This document shows, one piece after another, positions 45,621-54,585 of a DNA stretch of 64,000 nt. The notes beneath the pieces are model-generated. The model did no database searches, was not told where the DNA came from, and worked only from the letters and a program-made list of their open reading frames with translations. Source of the stretch: Winogradskyella ursingii (lineage in GTDB: Bacteria > Bacteroidota > Bacteroidia > Flavobacteriales > Flavobacteriaceae); assembly GCF_013403975.1 (NCBI RefSeq), contig NZ_JABFDH010000003.1, positions 434,001 to 498,000 of the forward strand. The letters are read 5' to 3'. The first letter of the stretch is position 1; every line of letters starts with the position of its first letter. The position numbers were made by a program, and so were the translations under genes.

Positions 45621-47321
45621 TTACTTTAGAAATTTAAAATAATTGAGAAGTACCTCATCATTTAATGTTGACGGTGTAAAAACTTCCAGTAATTTAGGCT
45701 GTTCTGAAGTGTTGTAAAAGGATTGAAACTCGACATCTAAGTCTGATGCATTCTCAGCTTTTGAATAGTCAAAACTGTACATTTTGCATAGTTCTCTTGC
45801 AGTTAAATGATGTTTAGTTTCAAAATATGTATCAAAATTATCGGTGTTTTTATGTCCAGGCAAAATCCTGAATATGCCACCACCACCATTATTCACTACA
45901 ATTATCCTAAAGTCATTTGGTATATAGTTATTCCACATTGCATTACTGTCATAAAAGAAACTTAAATCCCCTGTAATAAAAGTAATTCTCATACGTGATG
46001 CAACTGCTGCACCAATAGCAGTACTAGTAGAGCCGTCAATACCACTTGTGCCTCTATTGCAAAAAACACTAATGCTTCTAGGAAACTGAAAAAGTTGGGT
46101 GTATCTAATAGCAGAACTGTTCCCTACTTGTAATTGACTGTTTTTTGGTAAATGCTTCAAAATAATATCAAAAGCCTTAAAATCTGAAAAGGGAATTGTT
46201 TCTAAATATTCTGAATGCTTTTTTCTTCTGTTAGAGCGTAGCTTTAGCCATGATGACTTATAATTACTTTCGGAAAAGTTTGAATTTTCGGGCAAAAAAG
46301 CACTTAAAAATGTATTTGGCAATAGTTTTATATGCTTTTCCAAACAGAAAAAAGTATCATTAGCTTTTTGCAAACCTACATGCCAATGGTGTTTGGGTTG
46401 GTATTTGCGTAAAAATGCTTTTATCTTTTTTGACACTATCAGGCCACCAAATGTTAAAAGAATAGTTGGTTGCAAGTCCTGAAATTCTTCATCGTTTAAC
46501 GGTGCGATAATTTTATCTATTCCTGAGAGAAAATCTGGATGGTGTAAATTTGATGTCGTTTCTGTAAAAACTAAAACACTATTATCATCTGCAATTTTTT
46601 GAAGCCATTCTACTTCGATTGAATTTGGTTGTAGTACACCAACAAGAATCATTTTTCTTTTGGCTTCCTGCCATTTGTCGGATAAGGCTTTTATTTCTGT
46701 CTGATTAACTTCTTCAATTATTGTTTTATATTGAAATGGTTTCGGATTAATAGATAATTCGTCTACCGTTTCATATAATGGCTCATCAAATGGAACGTTG
46801 ATATGAACAGGTCCTGATTTTAAAACAGCAGTTGTCAAAGCTTCATTAATTTCAGTTTCATTAAAGGATTGGACATCGTTATTAAAAGAAAATTTTGCTT
46901 CTTTTTTTTCATCCAATTTAAGGTTAGCGCTATAATACACGTGTTCTCCATAAATATTTTTTTGTTTTATGGTTTGTCCATCACCAATACCTATTAAATG
47001 TGGAGGTCGATCTGCAGAAAGAACTACTAATGGAATTTGGCTGTAAAATGCTTCAGCTATGGCAGGATAATAATTAAGTAAAGCACTACCAGAAGTGCAT
47101 ACTATGGCAACACACTCTTGAGTTTGTTGTGCGATACCTAATGCAAAAAATGCTGCACAGCGCTCATCTACAATACTATAACATTCAAAAAACTCATCAT
47201 TGGTAAAACTAATAGTCAAGGGTGCGTTGCGACTTCCTGGTGAGATGACAATATGCTTGATATTATGTGCCTTACATAATGTCACTGTGGTTTGGGCTAA
47301 AGGAATTTTAGAGTAAATCAT
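45621..47321 (-). CDS. menD: SEPHCHC synthase MenD
   Basis: A 566-residue thiamine-diphosphate enzyme. The Pyr domain has SPGSRNAPLTISF and the catalytic Glu in IVDERCAAFFALG; the PP domain has the ThDP/Mg motif GDLSFFYDSNAMWNN and RGTSGIDGSTSTAIGAA. It joins 2-oxoglutarate to isochorismate. The ATG at 47321 is used rather than a TTG one codon earlier. It lies 30 bases downstream of menF. Confidence 0.95.
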   Translation of the reverse strand: MIYSKIPLAQTTVTLCKAHNIKHIVISPGSRNAPLTISFTNDEFFECYSIVDERCAAFFALGIAQQTQECVAIVCTSGSALLNYYPAIAEAFYSQIPLVVLSADRPPHLIGIGDGQTIKQKNIYGEHVYYSANLKLDEKKEAKFSFNNDVQSFNETEINEALTTAVLKSGPVHINVPFDEPLYETVDELSINPKPFQYKTIIEEVNQTEIKALSDKWQEAKRKMILVGVLQPNSIEVEWLQKIADDNSVLVFTETTSNLHHPDFLSGIDKIIAPLNDEEFQDLQPTILLTFGGLIVSKKIKAFLRKYQPKHHWHVGLQKANDTFFCLEKHIKLLPNTFLSAFLPENSNFSESNYKSSWLKLRSNRRKKHSEYLETIPFSDFKAFDIILKHLPKNSQLQVGNSSAIRYTQLFQFPRSISVFCNRGTSGIDGSTSTAIGAAVASRMRITFITGDLSFFYDSNAMWNNYIPNDFRIIVVNNGGGGIFRILPGHKNTDNFDTYFETKHHLTARELCKMYSFDYSKAENASDLDVEFQSFYNTSEQPKLLEVFTPSTLNDEVLLNYFKFLK

Positions 47322-47351
47322 CAAATAACAAAAATAAGAAAATCCCTTAGC

Positions 47352-48467
47352 TCAATACAGTACTTTTAATATTGTTTTGGTCTTATTTACGGTTTCTTCC
47401 CATTCGTTTTCAGGATTGGAATCTTTGGTAATGCCGCCACCAACATAAATGAAAGCTTTATTGTCTTTTATCTCAGCACATCGCAGATTAACGTAGAAAT
47501 TAGATTGGATTTTTACGGACGAGTAGGCATTATTCTCAACATTACGCCTGTTTGTATTTCGGGATTTTGACTCCTTAAGATTTAACTCTCCCAAAAAACC
47601 CGTGTAATAATTTCTATCGTAATTTTCATTTTCAATAATAAACTGTTTTGCTTTTTCCTTGGGAAATCCACAAACAGCTGGTGTTGGGTGCAGTACATCA
47701 ATTATTGATTTCAAATCCGTATCATCCTTAATAGTACTAATGACACGTGTCTTAAGGTGAATTAAATTGCCTGCCCTGACTGTTTCAAGTTCAGAAATTG
47801 AAACTGAGTGGGTATAAGGTTCAATTTGTTTTGTTATATAATCCGTAACAATCTGCTGTTCTACGGTTTCCTTTGATGCCCAATTTGGAGCTTTATTTTC
47901 AATAAATGGTTTTGTTCCTGCCAATGATATTGTAGTCAATCTTTTGCCCTCTACTTTGAATAATAATTCTGGTGTTGCACCAATCCAAAGTCCTACCTTA
48001 GGATGGTACCAACAATACACCATAGCATTCTTATATGTATTGAATAATCTTTTGAATAATTTAACAGGATTAGCATTTTCTAAATCTTTTGTTTCAAATC
48101 TTGACAAAACGACTTTATCGAGATTACCAGACTCAATAATATCAATACCTTTAGAAACCAGATGAATGTGCTCAGATTTTTTTCCGTTAGAAGTTTGAAC
48201 AGCTTGATTTTTGTTTTCAGTTTTAAGATTAGATACTTCCAATGTATGATGCTCACATTTCTCCTGTGGCAATAAAATGGTGTCATTGTTTAAATCGAAA
48301 GGCGCGAATACGAATCCACTTTCTGAGAAATTCTCTGTAGTGTACAAAGCATCATCTTTTTGCAACCAGCACTTTATGATAGAGTTGATAGGTCTGCTGT
48401 ACACTACCAACGGCAACTTCTTTGCGTATTGAATTTCAAGTTGATTAAAAAATGAATTGCTATCCAT
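47352..48467 (-). CDS. menF: Isochorismate synthase MenF
   Basis: A 371-residue chorismate-utilising enzyme. DKVVLSRFE (with the general-base Lys region), WIGATPELLFKVEGKRLTTISLAGTKP, HPTPAVCGFPKEKA and YVGGGITKDSNPENEWEET are the isochorismate-synthase signature segments. It feeds isochorismate to MenD. It starts 3 bases after the stop of the menI-like gene. Confidence 0.92.
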   Translation of the reverse strand: MDSNSFFNQLEIQYAKKLPLVVYSRPINSIIKCWLQKDDALYTTENFSESGFVFAPFDLNNDTILLPQEKCEHHTLEVSNLKTENKNQAVQTSNGKKSEHIHLVSKGIDIIESGNLDKVVLSRFETKDLENANPVKLFKRLFNTYKNAMVYCWYHPKVGLWIGATPELLFKVEGKRLTTISLAGTKPFIENKAPNWASKETVEQQIVTDYITKQIEPYTHSVSISELETVRAGNLIHLKTRVISTIKDDTDLKSIIDVLHPTPAVCGFPKEKAKQFIIENENYDRNYYTGFLGELNLKESKSRNTNRRNVENNAYSSVKIQSNFYVNLRCAEIKDNKAFIYVGGGITKDSNPENEWEETVNKTKTILKVLY

Positions 48468-48470
48468 TCT

Positions 48471-48896
48471 TTATTTGGCTTTTGGGAGTGATATGGTAGA
48501 CAATCTACATATAGAAATCAAATTTTCTGATTCATCTGTAACCCTAATATCCAGCAACTGCGTAGTTCTACCTTTGTGCAAAAATGTAGCTTTCGCATAC
48601 ACATAACCTTCTTTTACGCTTTTGAGATGGTTAGCGGTAATTTCTATGCCACGTACAAAAAACTTATCGGTATCTATAAAAATATGCGAAGCAAAACTGC
48701 CAACACTTTCAGCCAAAGCTGCTGTCGCTCCACCATGCAGTACTCCATCGGGTTGATGTACTTTTGAGGTCACAGGCATTCTTGCTATCAAAAAATCATC
48801 GCCAAAATCCACAATCTCAATGCTTAGCGTTTCCATCAATGTATTTTTGCTGGCAGCATTGGCTTTGGCCAATAATTCTTCTTTAAATTGTTGCAT
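48471..48896 (-). CDS. menI: Hotdog thioesterase, likely DHNA-CoA thioesterase
   Basis: A 141-residue PaaI/YdiI-type hotdog protein. The active-site segment VHQPDGVLHGGATAALAESVGS (near 46-67) has the acidic catalytic residue and the HGG motif, matching E. coli MenI (YdiI) closely. Placed directly before menF and menD, it most likely hydrolyses DHNA-CoA to DHNA for MenA. Other acyl-CoA thioesterase functions cannot be excluded. Confidence 0.82.
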   Translation of the reverse strand: MQQFKEELLAKANAASKNTLMETLSIEIVDFGDDFLIARMPVTSKVHQPDGVLHGGATAALAESVGSFASHIFIDTDKFFVRGIEITANHLKSVKEGYVYAKATFLHKGRTTQLLDIRVTDESENLISICRLSTISLPKAK

Positions 48897-48932
48897 AGAA
48901 AAGTGTATTTTTAAGTTTTATTGCATCCGAAA

Positions 48933-48940
48933 CAAAAATA
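48933..48940 (-). promoter_or_regulatory. -7 promoter box for menI-menF-menD
   Basis: TATTTTTG on the minus strand (exact TAnnTTTG) 36 bases before the menI ATG, in the 62-base space to the divergent hydrolase gene. Confidence 0.4.
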
Positions 48941-48958
48941 CTGAAACTACCTATAATA

Positions 48959-49597
48959 ATGAATTCACAAGAGAAAGAAATAAGCTATAAAACTACCACC
49001 ACCTACTCGACTTTAAATAATCTATCATCCAAAACCAAAAATGTTTGGTTTGTGTGCCATGGTATGGGTTATTTAAGTCGCTATTTTCTAAAATATTTTA
49101 AAAGTTTAAATGTTGAAGAAAACTACATTATTGCACCACAGGCTCCGAGCAAGTATTATATTCAGCCAAAAATGCATGTCGGTGCTAATTGGCTCACCCG
49201 TGATAACACAATGGCTGATACAGAAAATATCATGAATTATTTTGATGCAATTCTTGAAGCTGAAAAAATACCAGGTGATATTAACTTTATAGTTCTAGGC
49301 TATTCACAAGGTGTCAGTGTCGCTATGCGCTACTTGGCAAAACGTCAATTGTCTTGCGAACAGTTGGTCCTACATTCTGGTGGCATACCAAAAGAATTAA
49401 TGAGTGAGGATTTTAAATATTTACCACATAGTACTCAAGTGAAATTGATTTATGGGACTGAGGATGAATATTTGGACAAACATAGGATTGAAGCAGAAAC
49501 AAAACGTGCTAAAGAATTGTTTGGGGATAGGGCTAAAATTATAGCGTTTGATGGGAAGCATGTTGTGAATGTGGATTTGATAAACGATTTGGTTTAG
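48959..49597 (+). CDS. Alpha/beta-hydrolase (carboxylesterase type)
   Basis: A 212-residue serine hydrolase. The nucleophile elbow is GYSQG (Ser near 120), the acid is probably in GTEDEYLDKH and the base in DGKHVVN. It has the phospholipase/carboxylesterase pattern (WLTRDN, VLHSGGIP) and no membrane segment. It is divergent from the menI-menF-menD operon. The MenH function, absent from this window, could be considered for it, but the motifs are those of a general esterase. Confidence 0.75.
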   Translation: MNSQEKEISYKTTTTYSTLNNLSSKTKNVWFVCHGMGYLSRYFLKYFKSLNVEENYIIAPQAPSKYYIQPKMHVGANWLTRDNTMADTENIMNYFDAILEAEKIPGDINFIVLGYSQGVSVAMRYLAKRQLSCEQLVLHSGGIPKELMSEDFKYLPHSTQVKLIYGTEDEYLDKHRIEAETKRAKELFGDRAKIIAFDGKHVVNVDLINDLV

Positions 49598-49707
49598 AAT
49601 TATAATACCAATATCAGCAGCAATTCACAATAAAAAATTCAAGGATAAATAATAGATTCCTAATGAAAACAAAATTGAACTAATTTGAAAGGTAAGAATG
49701 AAAAAAT

Positions 49708-50292
49708 ATGGAAATACCAACACTAGAAAACATACGAGCGAAACTCATTCCTTTAAGCCTTGATAACTATCAGCAGTTGGAAAAAATTGCTTTAGAAAAA
49801 GACCTTATATACTATTCACCTTCAGATATTTCCACTTCAGAGAAACTAAAGGATTATATACAAACTGCTATTGACGGTCTTGAGAATAAAACCACCATTC
49901 CATTTATAATTTATGATAAAGAAAAACAAGCGTATGCTGGCTCAACACGTTTTGGACTTATAAATTGGAAAAATAAAGTACTGCACATCGGTTGGACATG
50001 GCTTGGTCATAAATTTCAAAGTACAGGATTAAATATCAATATTAAATTCTTAATGCTGCAGTATGTTTTTGAATCTATTGAATTTGACAAAGTGGAATTC
50101 CGCATAGATGAACGCAATAAAAAATCTCGCAAAGCTGTTGAAAAACTTGGTGCAACCTTAGAAGGTATTCTACGAAAAGATACGCTCATGCAAGATGGTT
50201 TTAGGCGAAACACCTGTTGTTACGGCATTTTGAAAACCGAATGGCCACAAATTAAAAAAAGACTTTTAGCTGTTTTGGATGCAACTAAATAA
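49708..50292 (+). CDS. GNAT N-acetyltransferase (RimJ/RimL type)
   Basis: A 194-residue GCN5-related acetyltransferase. GWTWLGHKFQSTGLN (with the acetyl-CoA-binding turn), EFRIDERNKKSRKAVEKLGATLEGILRKD and the tail follow the RimJ/RimL/YdaF pattern. It may acetylate a protein N-terminus or a small amine; the substrate is unknown. Confidence 0.82.
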   Translation: MEIPTLENIRAKLIPLSLDNYQQLEKIALEKDLIYYSPSDISTSEKLKDYIQTAIDGLENKTTIPFIIYDKEKQAYAGSTRFGLINWKNKVLHIGWTWLGHKFQSTGLNINIKFLMLQYVFESIEFDKVEFRIDERNKKSRKAVEKLGATLEGILRKDTLMQDGFRRNTCCYGILKTEWPQIKKRLLAVLDATK

Positions 50293-50392
50293 TATGTTAT
50301 TGAACTGAAACATGGCATCTATTAAATTCATAATTACATTATGAAAGTAATTCGTTCACAATCCTCACAGTGACATGATTTAATCAGCTCGA

Positions 50393-50704
50393 TTATTGAA
50401 AAGATTTATTCTTTTCTTTTAAAGAGGCTAATTGCTTTTCTAAAAATGTAATAGTGTCCTCTGTCTTATAACTAGCTTTAGATGTAAAATCATTAAATTC
50501 CTCTGTAAATTTTTCTCTACCAGATGTTGCTGCTTTAGACAAGTCTTCTTTGACCTCAGCAAAGTCCTTCGTTATTTGGTCTTTAATATTTTGACCTTCT
50601 CTTTTAAGTTTTTCTCTAGTCACACTACCTTTTTCTGGTGCCAACAGAACGCCTGCTGCCGCTCCCAATAATAAGCCTAATGCTATTGCTCCTTTGTGTA
50701 TCAT
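50393..50704 (-). CDS. YtxH domain-containing protein
   Basis: A 103-residue protein with a Gly/Ala-rich N-terminal hydrophobic segment (GAIALGLLLGAAAGVLLAPE) that continues into an amphipathic helical region rich in Lys/Glu, with KGSVTREKLK. This is the YtxH/Gas-vesicle-GvpP-like signature of stress-associated envelope proteins. It is a single cistron. Confidence 0.8.
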   Translation of the reverse strand: MIHKGAIALGLLLGAAAGVLLAPEKGSVTREKLKREGQNIKDQITKDFAEVKEDLSKAATSGREKFTEEFNDFTSKASYKTEDTITFLEKQLASLKEKNKSFQ

Positions 50705-50801
50705 GATTTCTATCTTTTAACGTTAAACTTGTTTACTTATTAGTATTACAATTTGAGAATTTGTTACGGTTAATCGTCTTAATTCTAATTATTTAAAATG
50801 A

Positions 50802-52076
50802 TTACTCACACTCAAAACAATTCAGAAGTTCATTTTTTAAAGTCAAATCCTCTGAGCCTTTTAAGGGCTCATCAACTTTTCCGCGACTTTTAATAATGTT
50901 ATTGAATTTTATTGCATAATCCCTTAAATCTTTGCGGCGTTGTTTCATTGTATTGATAATCATTTCGCCATCTAGTTGCGTTATGTTATTAGGCCATACC
51001 TTAACAGCATTTTCTAAAACTTCATCGGTGATACTTCTTTGCAAAAACTCAGCTTCTTCAACAAAAATTTGTTCAGATGTATGTAATAAAAAATAACGGT
51101 CAAACGGATACACCAAGCCTTCCATATAATTAATCTCTTTAGTAAACGGTCTTAACTCTGGTACAACATGTTTATTGGAAAGTATGGATGGAATTATTCC
51201 TTCTAAATTAAAAAAAGCATTGTCTCTGTCTGCAGCAATAGGTGTAGCCTTGTATCCGGTATCTAATTTTTGAACTGCCCAACCCCATTGTTTAGTATGC
51301 CTATCCCAATCGCCAATTAACAAATCGAATAGACGACTGCGTACCAAAGCACGTTCGTCTATATGTAAACTATCTTTGAGTTCTTGTTTCCATTCCTGCA
51401 AGTCTTCTGTATCAAGTATTTCTTGTACACTATCTAATTTGGTCCAATTGACCTCGCCTTCAGATTCATATTCAAACATATACAATCTGTTTCCAAATTT
51501 TTGATTGTACGATCCAAGCAGATCTTGTTCTGGAAGAAAGTAGATTTTTGGCTCAGTGCTAATTACATTTGCACTATTCGCTAATTCTGCCACTAAAACC
51601 GCACCGTATGGGTGTTGAGCCGAGATGCCATCGACCACAATATTCTCTAAACCAAGTGTTCTTAGAAATTCCGGAATCAATGGTTTGGCATCTTTATTTA
51701 TACTTCTTAGCGTGTAAACAATACCATCAACGCTTTTTAATTTTAAAGAATGTGTCTGATTGCCTCCTCCTTCCTTAATAATCGTCATGCCTCCGTACAA
51801 TGTATCTAAAAACAGAATCGGCACTTTTACTTTTGCTGACCACGCCTTTCTGTATTGTTCTCCCTGAAAAAGTTTTTTTATAGCATCTGCCTTATATAAA
51901 TCACTTGCTGCTATAATCACAGAATCGTAGTCCCTGAAATTAACCGTTTCAGTATTTTCTATGCTAATTAATTTTGATTTGCTAAAAGTTTTACTAGTGC
52001 TATTTACAGACCAATATAAAAAGCCTAGAAACAGCAATAATAATATTACAATGGTAATTAAAACCTTTTTGAGCAT
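50802..52076 (-). CDS. Membrane-anchored protein with a kinase-like (HipA/FAM20C-type) core
   Basis: A 424-residue protein with one N-terminal membrane anchor (4-23) and an extracytoplasmic body. EGGGNQTHSLKLKS (102-115) and IVYTLRSINKD (119-129) resemble a glycine loop and the beta-3 strand of atypical kinases, RSRLFDLLIGDWDRH (246-260) supplies a DRH-type catalytic loop, and AADRDNAFF (281-289) a DxD-type metal motif. From memory, the same segments occur as one domain in longer BamA-like proteins of Bacteroidota; here the domain stands alone. The canonical Lys of the beta-3 strand is replaced by Arg (LRS). Substrate is unknown; kinase activity is inferred. Confidence 0.6.
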   Translation of the reverse strand: MLKKVLITIVILLLLFLGFLYWSVNSTSKTFSKSKLISIENTETVNFRDYDSVIIAASDLYKADAIKKLFQGEQYRKAWSAKVKVPILFLDTLYGGMTIIKEGGGNQTHSLKLKSVDGIVYTLRSINKDAKPLIPEFLRTLGLENIVVDGISAQHPYGAVLVAELANSANVISTEPKIYFLPEQDLLGSYNQKFGNRLYMFEYESEGEVNWTKLDSVQEILDTEDLQEWKQELKDSLHIDERALVRSRLFDLLIGDWDRHTKQWGWAVQKLDTGYKATPIAADRDNAFFNLEGIIPSILSNKHVVPELRPFTKEINYMEGLVYPFDRYFLLHTSEQIFVEEAEFLQRSITDEVLENAVKVWPNNITQLDGEMIINTMKQRRKDLRDYAIKFNNIIKSRGKVDEPLKGSEDLTLKNELLNCFECE

Positions 52077-52232
52077 TGATGTTGTCGTTGTAAATTTACA
52101 GCAGAATAACGCCAGATTATAAAGCTACGTGATAATTATCGAATAGCTAAATGAATTCTCTGATTTTACAACAAATTTAATCTTAAAGTAAAAATAATTA
52201 AGGTGGAAGTGCTTAGCAAAATTTTACCAATA

Positions 52233-53180
52233 TTAATTAACCAATTTGGCTACAATTTCTTTTACAGGCAAAATAGCCTTAGTATGCTCAATACTTGGAC
52301 CAGCAACCCAAACGGTTTTATACGTTGCTTTTTTAGCAGCTTTTTCGGTGGCTTTCATTCCAATGGAAAACCGAATCATCTTCACCCATTTCTTGAGTGT
52401 TCTGTTTTTATTCAAAAGGTTTTCTATCCATGTAGCTTTTGTACCAATTTTTTGAACGTAAGGTGTGTTAATAACTGTACAAGGTGTACCAGAAATACGT
52501 TCGGTCATAATAATATCCTCAGCACCATAATCTACACAAGCCTGCTTATATTCATCAGTGACACCAGCTTCAACCGAAGCAATAAACGGACTTCCAACCG
52601 AAACTCCAGCTGCTCCATAGCTTAACATTTTATCAATATCTTCTTTGCAACCTACTCCACCTGCGGAAATCACAGGAATTGATAATTCTTTGTCTAATAA
52701 ACTAGTGAGTTCTTCTGGCGAGAGATTGCCACGGTGACCACCCGCTTCACTATTTACGGCAATGGCAGCATCGGCTCCCAACTGTTCCACTTTTTTAGCA
52801 AACCGTAAATCCGTTACATCGCAAAACACTTTAATACCTACTGCATGTGCCTGACGGATAGTTTCTTCCGGACTACCTAATGACGTGATGATAAAGTCGC
52901 AGCCTTCTTCGCATAACACTTCAAGCTGACCTTTATATTTTATATTGGATTTATTGACAATAAGATTAAAACCGAAAGAACCTCCTTCAACTTTATTTGC
53001 TTTTAATTCTTTTATTGCAACTCTTAATTCGTCTAGCGTTCTGTAATTTAGTGCAGGAATACAACCTGCAATTCCAGCTTTCATGGCCTCAGTAACCATG
53101 GCTACGTTAGACACCAAAAACATTGGTGCTTGAATTATTGGATATTTAATGTTGAGTAGTTCGGTTAGTTTGGTTTGCAT
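52233..53180 (-). CDS. Nitronate monooxygenase (2-nitropropane dioxygenase family)
   Basis: A 315-residue FMN-dependent TIM-barrel enzyme. The FMN-binding IIQAPM (15-20), SEAGGHRG with the putative catalytic His, and ISAGGVG and AAGVSVGSPF phosphate-binding segments are all in order. It oxidises nitroalkanes, or acts as an enoyl-ACP reductase of FabK type; the VNSEAGGHRG motif does not settle which. It is on the same strand as the FAD enzyme of the pigment cluster, which lies 66 bases upstream of it. Confidence 0.85.
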   Translation of the reverse strand: MQTKLTELLNIKYPIIQAPMFLVSNVAMVTEAMKAGIAGCIPALNYRTLDELRVAIKELKANKVEGGSFGFNLIVNKSNIKYKGQLEVLCEEGCDFIITSLGSPEETIRQAHAVGIKVFCDVTDLRFAKKVEQLGADAAIAVNSEAGGHRGNLSPEELTSLLDKELSIPVISAGGVGCKEDIDKMLSYGAAGVSVGSPFIASVEAGVTDEYKQACVDYGAEDIIMTERISGTPCTVINTPYVQKIGTKATWIENLLNKNRTLKKWVKMIRFSIGMKATEKAAKKATYKTVWVAGPSIEHTKAILPVKEIVAKLVN

Positions 53181-53246
53181 AAGATTTGCATTATTTTGAA
53201 GACAAATATAACAAATTATTATGCACGCATAGTAGTTTGTTCAAAT

Positions 53247-54479
53247 CTAAGCTTCCAACTTAATCACATGGGCTAAAGTAGAAATTATCCTATCGTGTTT
53301 TTTTACAAAAGGATTGGTCTTATCCCAAACGTAGCCTGCCAAAACCGCACAAATTTGCTTTTTGATTTCAGGATTTGTATCTCCTTCAAAAAAAACGGTT
53401 TGTAAATTTCCAGTGTACCATTCTTTAACATACGAACCGAAAACTGCTACACCTTCTTTCATGTAATCTGAGAAATCTTTCTCCCAGTCTACAGATTTTC
53501 CTTTTAGCTCTTGCGTCACCAATTTGGCTGCCCGTAAAGCAGATTCCGTAGCAAACGTAACACCAGATGAAAAAATAGGGTCCAAAAATTCGGCACTATT
53601 TCCAGTAAGTGCGTAACCCTTTCCGTATAATTTAGTAACCGACTTCGAAAAGTTTTTTATTGAGATAGGTTCAAATAGAAAATCTACATCTTGGAAACGT
53701 TCACGATAATGTTCTGAAAGCTGAAACATGTCCCGCAATCTCTCTGAAGCATCGCCTTTAAAGGTCTCCATATATTCTGAATTGCCAACAAAACCAATGC
53801 TAGTATTTCCATCTGAAAAAGGAATGACCCAAAGCCAACAATTATGATCAAAAACATCAAATGTTATAATGGTACCTTCTCTACCTTCTGGCCTGTTTAC
53901 ATCTTTTACGTGTGTGAATATAGATGAGTTTTTAGGTATTTCAGAAGGCTTTTCCAAATTCAATAAACGTGGTAGCACACGACCGTAACCACTGGAATCA
54001 ATTATAAATTTTGCTTCAATTGTGTATTCAATGCCATTTAATGCTTTGACTACCGTTTTTGAAGAACCATCAGCATTGAATTTCACATCCACAACTTCTT
54101 CCTCAAATGAAATGTCCACACCTCTTTTCTCGATTTCATCAGTGAGAATTTTATCGAATTCCGCTCTTGGCAATTGCCAAGTCCAATCGTAACCTTCAGT
54201 ATGCTTTTTACTGAAATCAAATTCGCAAACTATCTCATTTCTTAAAAAACGTGCCCCTTTTTTAATTTCGAATCCAGCGTAAGAAATACAGTCTATAAAA
54301 CCTACTTCTTCAAAATGATGCATGCATCTTGGTAAAAGACTTTCACCTATGACAAAGCGAGGAAATTTATTTTTTTCAACCACCTTAACATCGATACCTT
54401 GCTTATGCAGATAAGCGGCAGCAACAGCGCCTGAAGGACCTGCACCTATTATTAAAACATCTGTTTTTACATTAACCAT
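53247..54479 (-). CDS. FAD-dependent halogenase/monooxygenase-like protein (pigment cluster)
   Basis: A 410-residue flavoprotein. The GxGxxG site is IIGAGPSGAVAA (9-20), GESLLP is the second flavin motif, and the WxWxIP motif of flavin halogenases is present as WLWVIP. DPIFSSGVTFA is the C-terminal FAD segment. Flexirubins are often ring-hydroxylated or chlorinated, and homologues occupy this position in flexirubin clusters. The sequence does not decide between halogenase and hydroxylase. It is divergent from the pigment operon. Confidence 0.82.
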   Translation of the reverse strand: MVNVKTDVLIIGAGPSGAVAAAYLHKQGIDVKVVEKNKFPRFVIGESLLPRCMHHFEEVGFIDCISYAGFEIKKGARFLRNEIVCEFDFSKKHTEGYDWTWQLPRAEFDKILTDEIEKRGVDISFEEEVVDVKFNADGSSKTVVKALNGIEYTIEAKFIIDSSGYGRVLPRLLNLEKPSEIPKNSSIFTHVKDVNRPEGREGTIITFDVFDHNCWLWVIPFSDGNTSIGFVGNSEYMETFKGDASERLRDMFQLSEHYRERFQDVDFLFEPISIKNFSKSVTKLYGKGYALTGNSAEFLDPIFSSGVTFATESALRAAKLVTQELKGKSVDWEKDFSDYMKEGVAVFGSYVKEWYTGNLQTVFFEGDTNPEIKKQICAVLAGYVWDKTNPFVKKHDRIISTLAHVIKLEA

Positions 54480-54510
54480 AGTGCAAATCGCTTAAAATGA
54501 TTTATTATTA

Positions 54511-54518
54511 TAAATTTG
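54511..54518 (+). promoter_or_regulatory. -7 promoter box for the pigment operon
   Basis: TAAATTTG matches TAnnTTTG exactly, 67 bases before the ATG of the ammonia-lyase gene. No good -33 element is visible. Confidence 0.35.
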
Positions 54519-54585
54519 CTTACCAAAGAAACTACTTTACTTTTATTTACTAAAGAATTTAATTGAATATTGCAATCTTCCATCA

